Of a stretch of 64,000 nt of DNA, positions 45,109-56,225 are shown in pieces. Source of the DNA: Chara braunii (Eukaryota; Streptophyta; Charophyceae; Charales; Characeae); NCBI GenBank assembly GCA_003427395.1, contig BFEA01000322.1, forward strand, positions 1,402,280 through 1,466,279. Direction: 5' to 3'. How positions within the stretch are numbered: position 1 is the stretch's first letter; each line of letters opens with the position of its first letter. A program made the position numbers and the translations under genes. The notes below the pieces were generated by a model. It did not search any database. It saw nothing but the letters and a program-made list of their open reading frames with translations, and was not told where the DNA came from.

Positions 45109-45202
45109 AGACCTGCTGATCGCGTCGTCCTGTCTGCAACGTTAAATAATTCCTGAGGAGTTCGGGGGAGCTCCTTAAATGCCTCCTGATCAGCAAAGGT
45201 CT
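45109..45202 (+). ncRNA. conserved structured leader motif (R1-c copy)
   Basis: Outer helix AGACC-TGCTGATC (45109-45121) with GATCAGCA-AA-GGTCT (45188-45202), 13 pairs and a two-base bulge. Inner helix AGGAG (45156-45160) with CTCCT (45171-45175). Gag starts 163 bases downstream, as in R1-a. Confidence 0.6.
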
Positions 45203-45364
45203 AGTAGTGACAGCCATAGTTAGGTCTAGGCTAGAAACCATAGTTGACAGGATCCCTATCAGGATTCTGTGAGTCCTTAGATTGAGTCAGTAGGTCTGTT
45301 CGTCAGGGGTTGGAGTCCACGTGGTGAGGTTTGGAACCACTAACCCGGTTGTACACTTAACACC

Positions 45365-47427
45365 ATGGTTGAGACCCGTACTGGGAAGGATACTAACCCC
45401 TACACCCAGGAGCAGCAAGAGAAAATGGCCGCCCTAGTGAGAGAGAACAAAGAGAGGAAGGAGCTCGAGAAGCAGGCGAAGCTAAAGGCTATCGCAGAGG
45501 AGCAGGCGGCTAAGATGAAGAGGTTGGAGGAGAAGATGAAGAGGGTGCAACAGGAGGAGGAAGAGAGGAGAAAGGCTGTTGAAGAAGAAGCCGCAGCAGA
45601 AGAAGCAGAGGAGGAGAGGAAAGGAAACGGAAAGGAAGCAGAGAGTAGTGGCACGATAAAGAGGGATACAGATGCCGCGATGGAGAAAAAGATAAGTGAG
45701 TGGGTTGCTAATTTATCATTGGGAGAAGACGAGGATGCGGAGTCGTATGTGACTCAGGATGAGAGGGATGCGCTAGGCAGTGAGCTAGCAGCAATGGCGG
45801 ATCCTATGGAACGACGAGAAAGGGAGGAGGAGCAGAAGTTGGCGTGGAAGTTAAGGATGAAGAGGGAGAAGAAGAGGAGGAGAGAGGAAGTGAACAAACT
45901 GACCGCAGAGGTGGCAAAGGTGCAGGAGTGTAGGAAGGAAGTGTTGGCCCAACCAGATGACAAGGCCAAATGGGATAAGGTGTTGGGCTACCTAGAGGTG
46001 CCGAGCACCGCATGGATGGAGGAGCGCCAAGCGAGTTGGAGCCAAGAGGTAGCCCTGAGTGCCATGCGGTCGGGATTCAGAGACTTTGCGCGCGAGATCG
46101 TCACCCACATTGGGGGCGAAGTCAGGCAATTGAGGGACAACGTAGGGAAGTTTTGTGAGGGCACCATTGAGGGTGCCAAAGCAATAGCTGCTGTAGAGGG
46201 CGAGGGCAGACCCCGTAAAGAGTCTGTAAAGCTCAAGTTTCCAGACGCATACGGGGGAAAGAAGGAGGAGAACTTTGACAACTGGGAGGCCAGTGTCAAT
46301 AGTTACATATATCTACACGATTCTATAGCACATCCTGTCAGAGGAACAAGTCCTCGTGGCCTTCCAGGCCCTTAAGGATGAGGCGGCTAGTTTTGCCAGG
46401 TCCCTTGTGTGCGCAGCCGGTTGTGAAAACAACCTGGTTGCATACTCCAGAGTCACCCCCCTTCCTCAATTTTTTAAGCTCCTGAAGGAGCGATTTGCAG
46501 ATCCAACGAGAGGCGTCAGGGCCTCTGATAAGTTACAAACGATCCACTCACGACAGTGGAGGAGTGCAAGGGCACTCAAGGGTACAATGGACGACTTGGT
46601 AGCCGTCCCAGACCATGGGGTCACTGAGCCCCAGTTGGTTCAGTTATTTTATTGTGCCATTCCAGAGGCCCTGCGTGGGCATTTCTTTGACAAGTCTCAA
46701 CAGGCCGGCATCACTTATGATGCATTGAGTAGAGAAGTCGTTCTGTATGAGTCGAAGTCCATGCCAGTTACCACTTTCTGGCACAGGGACTTGAATAAGG
46801 GAAAGAAGTGGAAAGGCCGTACCATCTCAGGCCAGGTGAGGGTCAAGGATCACATGATCCTTACTCTAGAAGAAGGTGGTACTGACGAGGTCTCATAAAG
46901 TCAGATTGAGTGGGGCCTAGAGGAAGAGGACAGTAGTATGGGGCAGGGGAGGTCCTATGCTGCTTTCGCGGCTGGAGGGAGGCCGCCAGTTAGAGGAGGA
47001 GGCCAGGGCCAAAGGGGCCAGGCCATGGGAGGCCGAGGACCGGGCGCACAGGGGGTTGGCGGACAGGGGAACCACCAAGTGGGAGGTAGGGGTCAAGGTC
47101 CCCCGCCAAATCGCCAAGGTTCCAATCGGTCCCCACAGCGACGAGGTGGAAGGGCACCTCAAGGAGGATGGCAACCAGGCTTGCCACAGGGCAGGCCCTG
47201 GGAAGATTTGGGCTTGGACCAGCGCGTATGGCAAGAACGCGTGAACTTGGGTTAGTGCGTGGTTTGTGGTGGCCCGGCCCACGTAATTAAATACTATCCA
47301 CAGTACAGACAGGCCCAATGGGCTGCTCAGCCGTCAAAGGCAGCCGCCAGTAGGGGTCGCAACTGCCCCTACTTTAAGGCCATGTGGAGAAGTGAGCGCG
47401 CGCGAACAGGACACTCCCAACCCACAT
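45365..47427 (+). pseudogene. gag of R1-c, broken
   Basis: Good start context (CACCATGG). Residues 1-200 are coiled coil (Lys/Glu/Arg-rich), followed by the capsid-like core (FPDAYGGKKEENFDNWEAS). The frame shifts near 46330 and continues 46356-46898 (FQALKDEAASFARSL, LKERFADPTRG), stops at a TAA, then goes on through an Arg-Gly-Gln-rich tail (46938-47250). The zinc knuckle reads CVVCGGPAHVIKYY: the last Cys is Tyr (TAT at 47295). A TAG precedes it. pol lies in the +1 frame relative to this tail. Confidence 0.8.
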
Positions 47428-49800
47428 GAGCCTATGGCAGAGGTTGCAGGCCCGTGCCTAGCTAGCTGTCCAGAGATCGCCTGTGTTAGCGTTTCTTTAG
47501 GCACGCCCCTCACAGGTGTGGCAGAAGAGTTAAAGGAGAGGATGCCAGTCCGGGCCAAGATGAAGAAAGAGAGTAAAGGACAACTAATTTTGGTAGATGT
47601 AGAAGTTTTCAGGAGTAGAGTAGGGGCCCTTATAGACTCAGGGGCCACCCGCAGTTATATTAGCCGTGGAGCGCTGAAAAAGTTAAGGCTAGGATTGAAA
47701 GTCCAGAAGTTAGCAGACCCCATAGTCAGTGTCCTCGCAGACAACCGCACAATGCGTGTTGAGGACAATGTAGAGGGAGTCCAGGCGTACTTTCGCCTAG
47801 AGAGGGATGGGAAGGTGGAGAAAGTTCTCCATTCCCTAACTCTCCTCGTGCAGGATGACCTTCCTTTCGACGTAGTGTTGGGAATGGATTGGGGAGAGGC
47901 AGCAGGGGCCACACTCCACTTGAGAGAGCATGAGTGTAGGCTCCCTAGTCCGTCAGGCGAGGTTAAGACTACCCGCCTGTTTCATGTGTCAGGTGTAGAT
48001 AACACCTTGGCACATTGTTGTCTCAGTGCTCCCGCGTTCGTGCGATTAGTGAAGGAGGAGCGATTAGAGGAACAAGTCTTTGTAGTTTATGTCAGACCTG
48101 TCACTGAGGCTAAGGAAGAGGTGACTTCCACAGATCCAACAATTGCCAAGCTGCTGGAAGAGTTCAAAGATTTGACCGAGTCGCCGACAGGAGTAGTGCC
48201 GCGACCCATCCAACACAGAATAGAGATAGAGCCTGGCAGTAGAACTCCTAAGGGTGCAGTTTACAGGATGTCCCCTAGAGAGTTAGAGGAGCTTCGCAAG
48301 CAGTTAGACAAACTCCTTGAGAAAGGTTGGATCAAGCCCAGTTCGTCTCCTTTTGGAGCACCTGTCCTGTTTGTCCCCAAAAAGGAAGGAGAGCTGAGAA
48401 TGTGTATAGACTACAGGGGTTTGAATGCGATTACCGTGAAGAATGCTGAGCCGCTGCCCAGGATAGATGATCTTTTAGATCGAGTGCAGGGTTGCAAGTA
48501 TTTTTCTAAGATAGACCTGAAGTCTGGTTATCATCAGATAGAGATCCATCCTGATGATCAGTACAAGACTGCATTCCGGACTAGATACGGGCACTATGAG
48601 TTTATAATGATGCCCTTTGGACTAACCAACGCGCCAGCCACCTTTCAGCGTTGTATGAATGACCTGTTTAGACCATGGTTAGGCAAGTATGTGGTAGTCT
48701 ACTTAGATGATATCTTAGTTTTTAGTAAGACCCTCCAGGAGCATCAGGGTCATCTTAGGCAGGTCTTGGAGAAGATGAGAGAGGCTAACTTCAAGATCAA
48801 TCCAAAGAAGTGCGAGTGGGCCAAGACACAAGCCTTGTACTTGGGCCACGTATTAGACGGAGTTGGCATTAAGCCAAAGGACAGTAAGATAGCGACAATC
48901 AGAGATTGGTCGACGCCCCGCATATTGACAGAGTTGCGGTCGTTCCTAGGCCTAGCTAACTACTATAGAAAGTCCGTGAGGAACTTTTCTACTATCGTCG
49001 CTCCCCTGCGCAGGTTGCTTAAGAAAGAGGCAATCTAGGAATGGGACAAAAATTGTACGTCTGCGCTAAAGAGACTGAAGCGCGCGTTAATAGAGTACCC
49101 TGTCCTCAAAGTAGAAGATCCGTCTTTGCCATTTGTCATCACCACGGACGCAAGTCAGTATGGAATAGGCGCTGTGTTGCAGCAGGATGACGGCAATGGT
49201 TATAGACCTGTAGAGTTCATGTCCGCGAGGATGCCCTCAGAGAAGGTAGCCACCTGGACGTACGCGAGAGAACTCTACGCTCTCAGGCAGGCTCTAGAGC
49301 ACTGGAAGCATTACCTGCTTGGGAGGCACTTCAAAGTGTATTTCGACCATGAGACCCTTAGATGGTTAAAGACTCAGGCCAAGATGACACCTAAGTTGAC
49401 TAGGNGGGCCGCAGAGATAGACCAATATGACTTTGAGCTTAAGCCAGTGAAGGGCAAGTACAACGTAGTTGCGGACGCTTTGAGTAGGAGATCAGACTAC
49501 TTTGGAGCCATAGTACACTATCTGGATATAGGGAGAGACCTAGAGGACAAAGTGAAGCAAGCGTATGCGCAGGACCCTATCTATAGCGACCTCCTAAAGA
49601 GAGTTAGAGAGGCCCCAGAGACTGAACCAGATTACCGCACTACAGACGGGTTGCTATTTGAGAAGACTAATGTATTTGACTGCCTGTGCATTCCCAACAA
49701 CGAAGAGATTCATAGTCTGATCTTAGGGGAATGCCACGATACTGAGGGACATCTCGGTTGGCAAAAGACCTTAGCCAACCTAATGCGTGCATACACCTAG
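47392..49800 (+). pseudogene. protease–RT–RNase H of R1-c, nearly intact
   Basis: 548 codons open to 49038, then after one TAG open again to 49800. Protease active site LIDSGATRSYIS (Asp82) is intact. RT has all expected motifs: [41 protein letters not shown] and YLDDILVFS (437-440, both Asp intact), then INPKKCEWA. RNase H shows the catalytic-type DASQYGIGAVL, ARELYALRQALEHWKHYL and DHETLRWL, ending VADALSRR. The TAG at 49036 sits where Trp is usual (before EWDK) and the TAG at 49798 where WPGM is usual, both TGG to TAG. Confidence 0.85.
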
Positions 49801-50856
49801 CCAGGGATGAAGAATGACTTCATAGAGTATGTCCGCAGTTGTAAAGTGTGCCAGAGAAATAAGACTACTACACGCGCGGCCCTAGGTCTTCTTAGACCCT
49901 TGCCTATTCCGGACCAGCCGACACCCAAGTCAAAAGCAGACATGGCAAAAGCCAAGTCATGGTCATAGTTGACCGATTTAGTAAGTATGCAGTTTTTGTT
50001 CCTTTGCCTACAGAGGCACGCACAGATTTAGTGATACAGAAGTTCTTTGACTTGTGGGTTAGTGAGAATGGAATCCCATTGTCAATAGTTAACGATAGAG
50101 AGTCGTTTCACCAGCCAGAACTGGCAAGAACTCATAAGAGTCTACGGATCTAAGCTATTGATGTCGTTTGGCGGCCATCCAGAGACAAACGGTCAGACAA
50201 AACAGATGAATAAGATCCTACAACAAGTTCTGCGCATGTACATTAGACCCGATCAGATCAACTGGGACGAGATGTTGCCCAAAGTAGCTAGCGCATACAA
50301 CAACAACGTGCATTTGTCCACCTGTTGCACTCCCAATGAGCTGCACAAATCCCTTAGACCGCGCAGACCATTCGAAGGACCGAACCGGGATCATATTCAT
50401 AGACTACCGCCCGGTACCAGGGAGTTTGCGATACAACATGAGAAAGAATTAGCATCTGTTGTTGAGAACCTCAGGAAGGCCCAACATAGAATGATAGAGC
50501 AGGCTAATAAGCACCGCCGCTCGTCGCAGTTTCAGATAGGCGACTTAGTTTGGGTCAAGGCTAAAGAGTTTGCACCTGAGGAAAACATCTCGCAGAAGTT
50601 ACTGCCTGCATATAGAGGACCGTGGCCGGTTCTAGAAGTCAAGGACGAAGAGGATGGACCGCCCTACACTATAGAGATCCCAGTACACCTCCACACATAT
50701 CATGTGTTCCACGCTTCAAAGTTGTTGCCGTGTGTCCCAAGCCAACAGTTCCCTTCAAGACGATCTGTGATCCCTCCGGATATGGACGGAAGTTATGACA
50801 TTGACGGTATTGTAGACGAGGATATGTCTAGAACAGGAGGTAGAGGTCGTCCATAG
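49801..50856 (+). pseudogene. integrase of R1-c, broken
   Basis: The HHCC zinc region starts in the previous frame (GECHDTEGHLG) and finishes here (CKVCQRNK). The core begins after a frameshift near 49945 (VIVDRFSKY, first Asp) and has the second Asp in NDRE, then shifts again right after it near 50100. The third acidic residue is lost: GHPETNGQTKQMN has AAA at 50200 where GAA is usual. The C-terminal part is intact (GDLVWVKAKEF, LPAYRGPWPVLEV, THYHVFHASKLLP-like). Confidence 0.8.
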
Positions 50857-50996
50857 AAACAATATAAGGTCCGGTTTGCTTATCAAGAACCGGAAGACGA
50901 CCGCTGGTTCACAAGAACAGAACTTCTAGAAACAGCTCCCGACATAGTCAGAGCCTATGAGCGGGATAAGAAGGGTAAAGGTCCTGCCTTGGACTG
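50780..50996 (+). pseudogene. chromodomain of R1-c
   Basis: After the integrase tail: YDIDGIVDEDMSRTGGRGRP, a stop at 50854, then KQYKVRFAYQEPEDDRWFTR and a closing helix ending DIVRAYERD. The aromatic and acidic pattern fits the chromodomains of plant chromoviruses. Confidence 0.7.
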
Positions 50997-51035
50997 AAAT
51001 ATTTTCGGAGGACCTCGAATTTAGGACGGCGGGAG

Positions 51036-51892
51036 TGAAACGGTTTTCACCTTTTGCAGTAGCAGATGCAGATCCCAGGGTTCGATCCCTAGACCTCACC
51101 CTACCCATGTACAGTATCTGTGTAGACCCGAGAGTTGAACCTGTGACCTGTGTATTTGTAGACAGTTGGTAGGTCTGTCATGGGTCCGTAGGTAGCAGGG
51201 GTTTGATCTGTAGATCTATAGAGTAGAAGTCTTAGCGAGTTCCAGAAGTCTAGCTGTAGTCCTTCTAGAAGGTCGGCAAGTGGGCAAGTGGGCAAGTGGC
51301 GAGGAAAGTGGTGGACTAAACTGCAGTGCAATCGCAGTACGACCTCGGTAGGATAGCAGTGAGTCCACAGTCAGTCAGCGGTAAGGTTCAGTCAGTCCCA
51401 ATCCGGTCCAGCAAGTACCACGGGGGACTGTGAGCACCATGGGCCGATGGCAAAGGGCAGACCAACGAGTTTTCGAAGTATAAATCAAGAGGCAGCGCCC
51501 AGCCTTTCATTCATTCCTGCGTGAGCCATGCGGAAGCAGTGTCACAACGACTTGCGCAAGGAGGTCTGCAGTGAGCCCGAAGGACGCAGTGGGCGAGAGA
51601 GAAGGAGCTTAGTATAGCGATAGGGTAGAGGCAGCCATAGCTGCCATAGCTGTAGTTAGTGTGAAGTGTGTGTGTGTATGTGCGAGTGTTCAAAGTTACG
51701 CGTGTGGGATATCCAGGGTGATCCGGTGTGTGTGAACAGCGAGTTGTTTGGGCGCTGAGTCGCCATAGCCAATTGAAAGTGAACTCGTATCTGGAAGTTA
51801 TATCTCTGAGTTTTGAGTGGGCGCATGTCGCCAGTTTGCTGTGCTGCTGTTTACATGCATGAAAAGTGTGAACGAGAACGAGTCTAATTGCA
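51036..51892 (+). repeat. 3' LTR of R1-c
   Basis: 857 bp, TGAAACGG … AATTGCA, preceded by the purine-rich GGACGGCGGGAG. Intact relative to R1-a. Confidence 0.85.
51479..51485 (+). promoter_or_regulatory. TATA box of the R1 LTR
   Basis: TATAAAT within GTATAAATCAAGAGG. It is conserved in R1-a and absent from the R1-c 5' LTR because of its deletion. Confidence 0.55.
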
Positions 51893-53434
51893 ATAATTTC
51901 AACCTACCAACCACTAGCGGCTTGAAATCACGAATCGGAATAATAAACGAAAAAACACATATGGAATTTGGGATGAATGGTTGTATTATGCTGAGAGCAT
52001 ATGACATAAAGGAAATGTTTACAAAACTCCCGCATAAGGAAATTAAAATTGCGGTTGGATGGCTGGTCGACTCCTTCCACAAACGAGGTATAAAATGGAT
52101 TAGAATAAGGACAAGGGGTAAAAAAAAAAGCAACCTTTGGAAAATCCCATGGAGAAGAAGGCTGGCGGTCTTTTAGACTTTCGCACCGTCTTCTCATGGT
52201 GGATTTCCAACTTAACCACCTGTTCTTCCGGGCAAAAGGAGAAATCCTAAAGCAGAAAATTGGGATTCTGATGGGTGGGAGGGCGAGCCCTGCCTTGGCT
52301 TGTATTCTGTGCATGTACTTTGAGTCCCTCTTCTTGAGGTCACTTAGCAGTGAAGCCCGACTTCTTCAAGGCGACCGGTTTATGGATGATCTCTTACTTG
52401 CGACATGGTACGACAGCTCAGTCCCTGCAGAAAAAGAGAAGGCCTGCGAAAGGATGGACAGGATCCAAAGTTGTTATCACCGGGACCTCAGCCTGGAAAG
52501 AACGGATGCGGATAGCAGGATTATTTCCTTTCTAGAAACTAACCTCATTGCGGCTGACTTTCCGGCATGGGTCCACATGACCCATAGGTTCAAAAATATG
52601 GACTCTATCTAGGGAGGAGGGGTTAGACACTTCAAGACAATCAANGATTATGGCTCATTTGGTGACAAGAGCCAGAAATGGGCTGTTGTGGCTGGTGCAA
52701 TTTGGCGCATTAAGCAGAACACGAACACGAGATGGGCTGCTTGGCTCAGCCTGATCACTCTGAGCAAAGAAATCAGAGGGCTGGGATACCCAGTTGAGGC
52801 CTTTATTGCAGGAATTACGAAAGTGGGAAAAAGGAGCGGTGGGTTCTGGGAAGAACTGGCACTTCAGCTGACAAAATGGTACAATAAGAACTGACCCAGG
52901 ATTGGGTTCCAGTCCTATCACTACATTGCAACTCCACCCAGCCAACAGCTTCCGAGGACCAGCTGGCATCGATATTTCTGAGGAAAATTACTGAAGGCAC
53001 GGATGATCGTCAACTAACCGTGACTTCGAAAAATGCATGCGTTGGGTAAGGGATACAGTAGCAGCGGGAAATGCAAGATTTACTTTGGCACAACCGAAGG
53101 CCCTTCTGGATAAGTCACCGAATGATGGCGGTGGAAATTGTTTACCGTTCAGGATCCTTCATATTTTTCAGTTTTTTTGACATATTTTTTCAGTTATTCT
53201 GCGAAAATGTCGAACCCGTATGAGGACAAGAGAGGTAGTTCCCAAGCAAAGTAGATAGTATATAATGAATTGATACAGAGTGCGTGAAGAACTTTTCGAG
53301 CTGAGTAGTATAAGGGCAGAAGGGTTGAAATCGCTTGTGTTGCTTAGCGATGGTGTTCATCATTATAATGGTACTACGAGAGTAACACCCTCATTGTCAT
53401 GATAAAATTTTGTGTTCATTGTGCATACAACCGA
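51893..53434 (+). pseudogene. PLE-A, RT palm/thumb, C-terminal extension and 3' tail
   Basis: Continues PLE-A after R1-c. Motifs: DIKEMFTKLPH (motif A), then after a frameshift GILMGGRASPALA (B), RFMDDLLLA (C, FMDD at 52379-52390) and a thumb region (AGAIWRIKQNTN, FWEELALQLTKWY to 52894). Coding character continues in shifted frames to about 53175 (ELTQDWVPVLSLHCN, SKNACVG / RWVRDTV, FTLAQPKALLDKSPND). Homology with PLE-B ends at GTGTTCATTG, 53425-53434, taken as the 3' end. Confidence 0.75.
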
Positions 53435-53660
53435 TCTAATTGACCTTGCACGTGCTTGGAACGATTGCTCGGCGCCGTGAGTTTCCCTCACGCGCTTCTC
53501 ATCCCTTTTCATTTCTACTATCTTTTATTGCTATCTTTATTGCTATCTCTGTCGTCGTTATCTTTTTCATCACTATCATTATTATAATCACGATTTTAAC
53601 CTTTATTGCTTGGAAGGTACTACTCTGAAGTCACCTACTGATATGATCTCGGCATCCCCA
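53435..53660. other. spacer between PLE-A and PLE-B
   Basis: T-rich, with an ATTGCTATCTTTATTGCTAT run. No gene. A GGCGCCG word with an inverted GTGAG/CTCAC pair at 53474-53493 has a relative at 54096-54117. Confidence 0.4.
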
Positions 53661-53663
53661 AGG

Positions 53664-54036
53664 GGACGACGACGATGCTGCAAGCGGAGGTGTGTACGAC
53701 AGTAGGAGCAACCGGGGTTGTGATTGTGCCGCTGGTTTGGGGCGCTTTGCTATGCGCCGGCGTGATCCTGCGCACACTCCCATGCGTCCTACCACGGTAG
53801 TATAGGGCGCACTCTGTAGTGTTCACGAGGGCGAGGAACTTACTCTCTCGACGATGCTGCAAGCGGAAGTGTGTACGACAGGAGAAGCGACGGAGATTGT
53901 GATGCGCCTCAGACTCGTCAGGTTTGGGGGTGCTTTGCTATGCGTCGGCGTGATCCTTCGCTCACTCCCATGCGTCCTACCATGGGACACGCGGTAGTGT
54001 ACGGCGCACTCTGTAGTGTTCACAAGTGCGAGCCAG
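53664..54036 (+). repeat. two-copy ~180-bp tandem repeat upstream of PLE-B
   Basis: Units at about 53664-53840 and 53849-54036. Shared blocks in order: CGATGCTGCAAGCGGA, GTGTGTACGACAG, TTTGCTATGCG, CGGCGTGATCCT, ACTCCCATGCGTCCTACCA, GCGCACTCTGTAGTGTTCAC. They directly precede ORF1 of PLE-B and may be promoter monomers of the element (inference). Confidence 0.8.
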
Positions 54037-54191
54037 GAGTTAATTAAGGGTGAGCAGCAGCTACGGTGGGAACTGAACCACTGCAATTAGTTGCTTGGCG
54101 CCGAAGCTTACGCTCACGAGAAGCGTGGCCTTAGAAGTAGCCGAGCAGAAGTAAGTATCTCGGTTGGTAGCTCTTCGCCTAGCTAGAGTGT

Positions 54192-55515
54192 ATGAACGAA
54201 AGAGGACGAGGAAGAGGTAGAGGACAAGGGAGGTGGTCCGGCTGCGGCAGATACAGGATGGAACAATCAGCAAATGGTAATGGCTTTCCTCCTAACCCTC
54301 CTGCTCCGAATTACCCCCCTCCTCACCCTCCTCACCCTCCTCCTCCTGCCCCTATGTTCCCTCCTTACCAACCTTTCGCCACGTTCGGGCAGCCATACTA
54401 GGCACCGATGCCTCCGCCGGGACTACAGCCTGGACAATTTGGAGGTAACTACGGGAATGGTTTCGGTAACGGGTATGGGAACAACTACGGCGGGTATGGC
54501 TACAATAATGGAAATTGGCAGGGGAGTGGGAATCCAAACCGGACATTTTTTACGAAGGAGCAAGCGAAATTTCTAGAGAAACTGAAATTCAAGCAAGCCG
54601 TGCAAGAAGCAGCGAAGCAGCAGACGGAGGTAAAGCCTACACCGACATGCAACTCTGAGCCGGGACTGAAGATTGTGGAAATCGGCAAGAAGAAGACAGA
54701 GGATAAAGAAGAGGAGATGAAGAAGTGGGTTACGAAGACATTCTGCGATTCGTTGAAGCTTCTCACTGAAAAGCTAGATGAAGTGGATAAGAAGTCCAAG
54801 CTGGCTGAGGACGAGAAGGAGGAAGTCAAGCGCCTCTGTGCTGAAAAGGAGCTACTGGAGTTGAAGGACAACTCAAGCAGCGAGAAGAGGAAAAGGCATC
54901 CCTCAACTCCATCCACCTCTCCTAGAGTGGACAATCCGCGTAAAGTCAGCAGCCAAGACCAAGAAAGCGCCAGCCAAGAGGGTTCTCATCTCCTCAGATG
55001 AAGAAGATGATGATGGGGCAGAGCTTGTACGAAAAGGGAAATTCGAAGAGGTTAAAGGGAAAGGCAAGGAGAAGGCCACTGGGGATATGACGGAAATAAA
55101 GGACCTCCTGAAACAACTCGTGACGAACTTGGGATAGACGAGGATGGCCGCGAACACCGTAGTGTCAGAAAAGGAGAAGACTAGACACGAAGAGAAAGGC
55201 GAATGCAGTACCAAAAATGGAGACCACGATGGGAGTGATCTCGCGGAGGACAGAGATGAGTTGGGTTTGACAGGGTACATGAAAAATCGAGTGGAGAACT
55301 ATAGTTCCATGCGTTACACACATATTATGGCTTTATGCAAGGAACAAAATATACAATACACGAGGAAAGGGCTGGGTGTCATGGAACTTGCACGCCTGGA
55401 CGTGGAAGAGTACATGAGATGCTTGGGAGAGATGGATGAGAACGGTGCTAAGGTTTCGGTCCCCGATGAGAGTGCAGTCTCCAATGAAAAAGACCAAGAC
55501 GTTCAGGGAAACTAG
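54192..55515 (+). pseudogene. ORF1 of PLE-B: RGG/Pro/Gly-rich protein with SAP-like C-terminus
   Basis: ATG at 54192. Residues 1-70 are Arg-Gly then Pro-rich, and one TAG (54399) interrupts before a Gly-Tyr-Asn-rich segment (GNGFGNGYGNNYGGYGYNN). Then come a Lys/Glu coiled coil (KKWVTKTFCDSLKLLTEKLD) and a Ser/acidic stretch reached by a frameshift near 54980 (SSDEEDDD). After a TAG at about 55138 the last part has YTHIMALCKEQNIQYTRKG, two helices around a turn resembling a SAP DNA-binding domain. RGG and SAP modules fit an RNA/DNA-binding partner of the RT protein. Whether ORF1 was once fused to the endonuclease frame is unclear. Confidence 0.5.
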
Positions 55516-55529
55516 AGAGAGCTCTTCTC

Positions 55530-56192
55530 CGACTGTTTGCGCGCATTCAGAGACTGGCTGATAAGAGGATCATCGACGAGCAGTTTGCTGATCGAATTCG
55601 AAGACTGACTGTACTTTACTGTTGTCTAACTTGGAAAATCAAATGGGGCCTACTATCAGAAGTTTTGGGAACGAATGAGTGATCAAGAGTTGGACAGGGT
55701 GGTTAATGGCCCTGCTTGCTGTTGTGTCTACCTGATTATTTCACCCTCGTGCATAGTAACTTATGTGGGCATGACTAAAAGGAATTTGAAACAGAGATGG
55801 AAGGAACATATTTATTCGAGTCATGGAAACAACAAGCAAAAGTTCATAACTGGCTAAGGAAGTTTGGGGAAAAGAAATATGTCCCCTTACCTATTTGGTT
55901 TGGGGGTGGCGAAGCTGAAATTCGAGCCATTGAGAAAGAGATTATACAAAGTATACACCTAGGACTGAATGGAAGGACGAAGAAAGAAAAAAGACCCAGG
56001 AGGTCGAGAGTTAAGACTAGACAAGAGAAGAAGTCCACTTCGAAATGGGGTGAACCTCTGATCTTTGACTGCCCCTCGGAGAATATTAAATCTGAACCTG
56101 ACCTCCTAAAATTGATTAGACAACCGTATAAAGCTAAGAGGAAGAGAACTTTGATTGTAAACAATCAAGGAAGTTGCTGGTTAAAAGCTTGA
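55530..56192 (+). pseudogene. GIY-YIG endonuclease domain of PLE-B
   Basis: GIY is VYL (55726) and YIG is YVG (55762), followed by MTKRNLKQRWKEHIY with the conserved Arg. After a +/-1 shift near 55845 the domain continues with HNWLRKFGEKKYVPLPIWF, then IRAIEKEIIQSIHLGLNGR, which holds the catalytic-type Glu and the Asn. I see no CCHH zinc-finger insertion, as reported for Chlamys-type endonucleases. It would nick target DNA to prime reverse transcription. A Lys-rich stretch (KKEKRPRRSRVKTRQEKK) follows. Coding-like sequence in another frame precedes it (55530-55680). Confidence 0.75.
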
Positions 56193-56225
56193 AGGCTCAT
56201 CGGATTTGTTTTTGGCTTCAGCATC

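Larger units (their letters stand above)
42891..51892 (+). mobile_element. Ty3/gypsy chromovirus R1-c, full length, inserted in PLE-A
   Basis: LTRs at 42891-43523 and 51036-51892, primer-binding site, gag, protease, RT, RNase H, integrase and chromodomain in order. Flanked by ATAA on both sides (42887-42890, 51893-51896), consistent with a 4-bp target duplication. PLE-B provides the uninterrupted sequence for comparison (57385-57410). Lesions include stops, two frameshifts and an integrase catalytic change, so the copy is non-autonomous now. Confidence 0.9.
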
